Position numbers and translations under genes: made by a program. The notes under the pieces were generated by a model. That model searched no databases. It was not told where the DNA came from and worked only from the letters and a program-made list of their open reading frames with translations. Positions 6,678-10,035 of a stretch of 10,035 nt of DNA are shown in pieces (the stretch's first letter is position 1; each line of letters opens with the position of its first letter). Origin of the DNA: Promethearchaeota archaeon (GTDB taxonomy: Archaea > Asgardarchaeota > Lokiarchaeia > Sigynarchaeales > SOKP01). Where the stretch lies: positions 1 to 10,035 of the forward strand of contig JAUXAJ010000197.1 in the NCBI GenBank assembly GCA_030620005.1, written 5' to 3'.

Positions 6678-7199
6678 ATGGTAGAACTTGATTTAAAAAT
6701 TGATTTTGATGAAGAAAAAAGGTTAGTTAATATTTCAGGAACACTTATGGCTGTACATTGTCATCATTTTAATACAAATTTGTTTCAGTCATTAGAGGAT
6801 GCTGGATATGTCGATGGGCACGAAATTGTAAGGGGTGCTGCGGAAAAAGTTGCTTTTAAACAATTTTCAACTATATTAAAAACGCAAAACCCTCCAGCTG
6901 TAAGTGATAAGTTAGCGATGGCAGTAGAACTTTTTAGAATTTTAGGATTCGGAACCATTAAACTTGATGGTCTCTCTGACGATTGCACAGGAATTGCTAT
7001 TAGTCCCATCTCTCATCTATGTAAGGGCTGGATGGGTAAATTTGGAAAGAGGAAGGAACCGTTATGTTTCTTTACAGCGGGATTTATCCAAGGAGTCTGT
7101 GAAGCCATAACAGGAACCGATTTAGGTACATTTAAAGTAGTAGAAACCCAATGTATATCCGTTGGTGATAATACATGTAGTTTTGAGGTGAATAAATAA
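6678..7199 (+). CDS. V4R domain protein (173 aa) with N-terminal HCHH motif
   Basis: The C-terminal half is a V4R (4-vinyl-reductase) domain: a GFIQGVCEAITG helix (135-146) followed by the closing ETQCISVGDNTCSFEV strands with C159 and C167. V4R domains bind small hydrophobic or tetrapyrrole-like ligands and can act as sensors. Unusual is the N-terminal VHCHHFN motif (H27, C28, H29, H30), which together with C130, C159 and C167 could make a metal or cofactor site; that is inference. The ATG is preceded by GAGGTGA (6667-6673). The stop overlaps the next gene's ATG by one base (TAATG), pointing to translational coupling and equal amounts of the two V4R proteins. Confidence 0.8.
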   Translation: MVELDLKIDFDEEKRLVNISGTLMAVHCHHFNTNLFQSLEDAGYVDGHEIVRGAAEKVAFKQFSTILKTQNPPAVSDKLAMAVELFRILGFGTIKLDGLSDDCTGIAISPISHLCKGWMGKFGKRKEPLCFFTAGFIQGVCEAITGTDLGTFKVVETQCISVGDNTCSFEVNK

Positions 7200-7882
7200 T
7201 GGCAATAGGTCCAAAAGAAGAAAATGACATTATTAAAGCGGTACATTCTCTTGGAATCCAAGGTGATGCTGATGGAATAATTGAAACATTTGGAGTTTTA
7301 CTAACAAATATGTATGCAGATTACTATAATACTCTTTCATTTGATTATGAAAAGGAAGTAATGAAAGTTGCTGGAGAAGAAATGGAAGATATATGTGCAA
7401 GATTATTAATTTATGCTGCACAAGATTGTGCTGTAAACACAGTAGGAGGAATTTGGGCATCTCCTGAATGGGAAGCCGTAGTTCAACCACATGTAGAGAC
7501 AAAAGAGGATGTAATTTATGGAATGGTCGCAGTAACTAACGCATTAGGATGGGGCAATTGGAAAGTAATTGAGGTTGTCCCATTTAAAAAGCTAGTAATG
7601 GAAGCATATAGCCCATACGAAGCTTTAGGCTATGTAGAAAAATATGGAGCAACAGCAAAACGTGGAAAATGTTACATGCTTGAGGGTGTTGTAGGGGGTT
7701 TTATGGATCTGGTTTATCCTCCAGGTACTGAAGATAAGGCCATAAATGAAGTTCGTCCTACTCCAGGACAAAAAGATCTTCCTGATAGAATTGAGAATTA
7801 CATCTGTGTAGATGAAGAATTATGTATTGCGAAAGGAGATAACCACTGTAAGTTTATTGGAGTTCCAAATGAAGAAAAATAA
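7199..7882 (+). CDS. Second V4R domain protein (227 aa)
   Basis: This protein is a divergent paralogue of the preceding V4R gene. Its C-terminal region has the V4R layout: the LEGVVGGFMDLVYPPG helix (161-176), then after a longer loop YICVDEELCIAKGDNHCKFIG with C203, C209 and C217. The HCHH motif of the upstream protein is absent; in its place is an acidic, aromatic stretch (MYADYYNTLSFDYEKE, 38-53). C66, C77 and C158 are additional. GAGGTGA (7185-7191), inside the end of the upstream gene, is its ribosome binding site. The pair probably forms a heteromer, with the first protein carrying the putative metal site. A U-rich terminator follows. Confidence 0.75.
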   Translation: MAIGPKEENDIIKAVHSLGIQGDADGIIETFGVLLTNMYADYYNTLSFDYEKEVMKVAGEEMEDICARLLIYAAQDCAVNTVGGIWASPEWEAVVQPHVETKEDVIYGMVAVTNALGWGNWKVIEVVPFKKLVMEAYSPYEALGYVEKYGATAKRGKCYMLEGVVGGFMDLVYPPGTEDKAINEVRPTPGQKDLPDRIENYICVDEELCIAKGDNHCKFIGVPNEEK

Positions 7883-7892
7883 GAAATAATAG

Positions 7893-7926
7893 AATTTTTT
7901 AATATTTTTAAATTTTTTTTTTTTTT
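7893..7926 (+). terminator. U-run terminator after the V4R operon
   Basis: Three T tracts in a row, the last of 14 T (7913-7926), follow 11 nt after the V4R stop with no hairpin. This matches the U-tract termination usual in archaea. Confidence 0.6.
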
Positions 7927-7999
7927 ATAATGCTTTACTTTTTTAAATAAAATTTTAGTCAAATTAAAAATAATTATTGGAATTGTTATTCATCAGATA

Positions 8000-8009
8000 A
8001 TTTTAAATA
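8000..8009 (+). promoter_or_regulatory. TATA box for a leaderless transcript
   Basis: ATTTTAAATA ends only 17 nt before the ATG at 8027, so transcription would begin at or next to the start codon. There is no ribosome binding site in between, only an ATA/TAA repeat, in contrast to the V4R genes upstream. Confidence 0.55.
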
Positions 8010-8026
8010 ATAATAATAATATAAAA

Positions 8027-9676
8027 ATGATTTACTTTAACAACGCCGCAACAAGTTTTCCAAAACCAGATGAAGTTATAGAAGCTATAGTGAATTACAT
8101 GAAATCTGGAGGTTTTAGTATTGGAAGAGGGACAAAAACAACACAAATAGCCGGTGATATTATAAGCGATACTAGAGAATTAATAGCTAAATTCTTTAAT
8201 GGGACATACGAGCGAGTCATCTTTTGTCATAATGTAACAGAAGCATTAAATTTAGCGATCCATGGTTTTTTAAAAAATGGAGATCATGTAATTGCATCTG
8301 AGATGGAACATAATGCAATTCTGAGACCTCTTTATTTTCTTGAAATGTTAGGAAAAATAAAAGTGACTATTGTAAAATGTACTAAAGAGGGATTTTTAAA
8401 TCCTAATAATGTTGAAATGGCAATAACGGATAAAACAAGGATGATTTGCTTAAATCAATCATCAAATGTTACTGGAACAATAACACCAATAGAGGAAGTG
8501 GGTAAAATAGCTCGGAGAAATGATATAACATATGTAGTAGATGCTGCTCAATCAGCCGGTATAATTCCAATTGATATGAAAAAATTAAACATCGATATGT
8601 TAGGCTTTACGGGACATAAATCATTATTTGGGCCTCAAGGAACGGGTGGACTTATTATTAAAGAAGGTTTGGAGGAAGATTTAATACCTTTAAAACAGGG
8701 CGGAACAGGAATCATTTCAGATGAGCCTGACCATAGAAAATTACCTTTACCAGATCGATTTGAAGCGGGAACACATAATTGCCATGGAATTGTAGGTTTA
8801 AAAGCAGGCATTGAATTTGTTCAAAGAATAGGGTTAAATAACATCAAAAAACATGAATCGTCCTTATTAAAGAAAACAATTGAAGGATTACAAAAATTGG
8901 AAGGAATTACGATTTATGGTCCATGCAATCCAGATAAACAACTTGCAACAATTTCTTTAAATGTAAGTGGATTTACTCCAGATGATCTCGGTTATATATT
9001 AGATAAATCTTTTGGTGTAATAACTCGTGCAGGACTACATTGTGCTCCTATAGCACATAAATGTATCGGGTCTTATTCATTAGGAGGCACAGTTCGGTTT
9101 GGCTTAGGCTATTTTAATACTAATGAGGAAGTAGATACTGTTTTAGGAATATTAAAGCAAATATTAACCAAACCAAAAGAATATATTAAAGTACCTGAAG
9201 AAACATTAAAAATTAAAACAACATTAGCGACAACAGGTCCATTTAAAAAGTTAGCATTAGATGATTGTTTTAACCGAGAAGGAGGTACATATCGATTTGA
9301 AGAAATTCATCTATATCATATTGAATTTTTAAAACCATTTGGTTATTTGGAAATGTATGATGATTTTCCAAAAACTTTTTTCAGAATCGATAAACCAGAA
9401 TTTTTTAGACTCAAAACAACAATCGGAACAAGAGAAATCGTAGTAACCTTAAAGGAGGGAGCAAATGAGACTGTACTTAAGATGCTAGAAAATCAATTTG
9501 CTAAATTAGGAACTTGTACATTATGCGGAGAATGTACTGAAATTTGTCCTCAAAAAGCAATATCAATAAATAATAATAGATTTAATATAAATGAAAGTCT
9601 ATGTATTAATTGTTTAGAATGTGTTAGACATATATGCCCTCATATTGAAAATCCTGCTTTTTATGATAGTTCATAA
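8027..9676 (+). CDS. Cysteine desulfurase-like (class V aminotransferase) fused to a 2x[4Fe-4S] ferredoxin domain
   Basis: Residues 1-385 are a PLP enzyme of the SufS/NifS fold: N-terminal YFNNAATSFPKP, His95 (stacks on PLP), Asp172 (VVDAAQSAG) and the Schiff-base Lys198 (TGHKS). Catalytic Cys339 is present in TRAGLHCAPIAHKCIG. The short N-terminus, the AGLHCAPxAH signature and the FGLGYFNT ending match the subfamily of cysteine-desulfurase-like proteins of unknown role (TIGR01977). Residues about 386-494 form a linker domain resembling that before the ferredoxin in archaeal PAPS-reductase-like proteins. Residues 495-540 hold two clusters: C497, C500, C503, C507 and C526, C529, C532, C537 (the second with one extra residue before the last Cys). 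It probably moves sulfur (or selenium) reductively onto an acceptor. The ATG is leaderless. Confidence 0.85.
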   Translation: MIYFNNAATSFPKPDEVIEAIVNYMKSGGFSIGRGTKTTQIAGDIISDTRELIAKFFNGTYERVIFCHNVTEALNLAIHGFLKNGDHVIASEMEHNAILRPLYFLEMLGKIKVTIVKCTKEGFLNPNNVEMAITDKTRMICLNQSSNVTGTITPIEEVGKIARRNDITYVVDAAQSAGIIPIDMKKLNIDMLGFTGHKSLFGPQGTGGLIIKEGLEEDLIPLKQGGTGIISDEPDHRKLPLPDRFEAGTHNCHGIVGLKAGIEFVQRIGLNNIKKHESSLLKKTIEGLQKLEGITIYGPCNPDKQLATISLNVSGFTPDDLGYILDKSFGVITRAGLHCAPIAHKCIGSYSLGGTVRFGLGYFNTNEEVDTVLGILKQILTKPKEYIKVPEETLKIKTTLATTGPFKKLALDDCFNREGGTYRFEEIHLYHIEFLKPFGYLEMYDDFPKTFFRIDKPEFFRLKTTIGTREIVVTLKEGANETVLKMLENQFAKLGTCTLCGECTEICPQKAISINNNRFNINESLCINCLECVRHICPHIENPAFYDSS

Positions 9677-9815
9677 GATTTAAAAGTGGTACGGAAAAAA
9701 TTCATGGATGTTTGGAATCAATACTTTAGAATCTTTTAAAGATAAAAGAAAATGGAAATATTTAAACACAATCACTGGTTTAAAATTAAAGCAAATTATT
9801 ATATACAACTTCTAC

Positions 9816-9835
9816 TTTTATCCTTCTGGATAAAA
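9816..9835. repeat. Perfect 8-bp inverted repeat (hairpin)
   Basis: TTTTATCC (9816-9823), loop TTCT, GGATAAAA (9828-9835) form a perfect hairpin 50 nt before the PAS gene. It could end transcription from the desulfurase gene, although the downstream T-tract is broken, or it could be an operator. Transcript data would be needed to decide. Confidence 0.4.
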
Positions 9836-9885
9836 TTATTTTATTAAAATCATAAATTGTGGTATAAGAATTTTTGAAAAAGGGG

Positions 9886-10035
9886 ATGATAATAGAACAA
9901 AAATTAAAAGAGTCTGAAGAACAATATAGAACTACGATAAATTCCTTAGCCGATCCGCTAGAGGTTGTGGATAAGGATTTGAGAATTCGCCTGATCAATC
10001 CTGCATTTGAACATTGGCTCGATGATTTAGGTATT
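9886..10035 (+). CDS. PAS-domain protein, probable sensor kinase (5' part only)
   Basis: The first 50 codons are seen. A short coiled-coil lead-in (IIEQKLKESEEQYRTTINSL) is followed by the start of a PAS fold (ADPLEVVDKDLRIRLINPAF, then EHWLDDLG), the usual opening of archaeal and bacterial PAS histidine kinases. The protein continues past the window, so the output domain is unknown. GGGG lies directly before the ATG at 9886 with no spacing, so TTG 9874 may be the true start. Confidence 0.75.
   Translation, partial: MIIEQKLKESEEQYRTTINSLADPLEVVDKDLRIRLINPAFEHWLDDLGI

Noticed and set aside
6785..7502. Minus-strand open frames opposite the V4R genes
   Set aside because: They are shadows of clear V4R coding sequence with low-complexity Leu/Ser/Pro translations and no start signals. 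The minus frame at 6053-6337 is rejected likewise.
8008..8022. ATA/TAA trinucleotide run
   Set aside because: Short simple sequence between the TATA box and a leaderless start; not treated as a repeat element.
9708..9833. 41-codon plus ORF (MFGINTLESFKDKRKWKYL...) after the desulfurase gene
   Set aside because: No ribosome binding site; the end is Tyr/Phe-rich from AT-rich noncoding DNA and runs into the 9816-9835 hairpin.

Overview
The window looks archaeal, most plausibly an AT-rich Asgard (Lokiarchaeia-like) genome. The evidence is GGTGA-type ribosome binding sites, TTTAAA-type TATA boxes (one placed for a leaderless transcript), U-run terminators, stand-alone V4R sensor proteins, and a PAS protein of the kind common in those lineages. 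The archaeal call is fairly secure; the Asgard call is an inference.

Layout. Bases 2-31 may be the tail of an upstream gene. A 592-residue plus-strand protein (185-1963) ends in a RecB/Cas4-like PD-(D/E)XK nuclease domain and has an XRE-like helix-turn-helix in the middle. It converges, across a strong minus-strand hairpin/T-run terminator (1995-2031), on a minus-strand redox operon: a VAO/PCMH-type FAD-linked oxidase (5083 down to 3450) followed by a CCG-domain Fe-S protein (3428 down to 2040). Upstream, 5233-5811 holds two coding-looking minus-strand pieces around a small plus-strand ORF. From 5850 onward, plus-strand genes encode a V4R/HNOB-like protein, a three-gene operon (63-aa protein and two V4R proteins), a cysteine-desulfurase-like enzyme fused to a two-cluster ferredoxin domain, and the start of a PAS-domain protein cut off by the window end.

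Main discovery candidate. The FAD oxidase is broken into four frames and the Fe-S protein carries an in-frame stop just before its last Cys pair. Each of the four breaks contains a short hairpin-forming insert of about 29-50 nt. Removing the inserts restores one 507-aa oxidase and one 452-aa Fe-S protein, with the canonical CCG spacing (36 residues) regained in the latter. At least one break (near 3817-3845) folds as a full bulge-helix-bulge (two 3-nt bulges on opposite strands around a 5-bp helix, with exon-exon and intron helices on either side), and another (near 4271-4320) has the exon helix, 3-nt bulge and central helix. This suggests several very short archaeal-type introns in protein-coding genes, removed by the tRNA-splicing endonuclease, rather than a simple pseudogene. 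Assembly indels remain the main alternative, and they would not explain the hairpins or the extra residues.

How the genes may work together. The oxidase and Fe-S protein form a GlcD/GlcF- or HdrD-like pair that oxidises a small organic substrate through FAD and passes electrons to Fe-S clusters. The V4R proteins and the desulfurase-ferredoxin fusion look like a separate ligand-sensing or cofactor/sulfur-handling neighbourhood.
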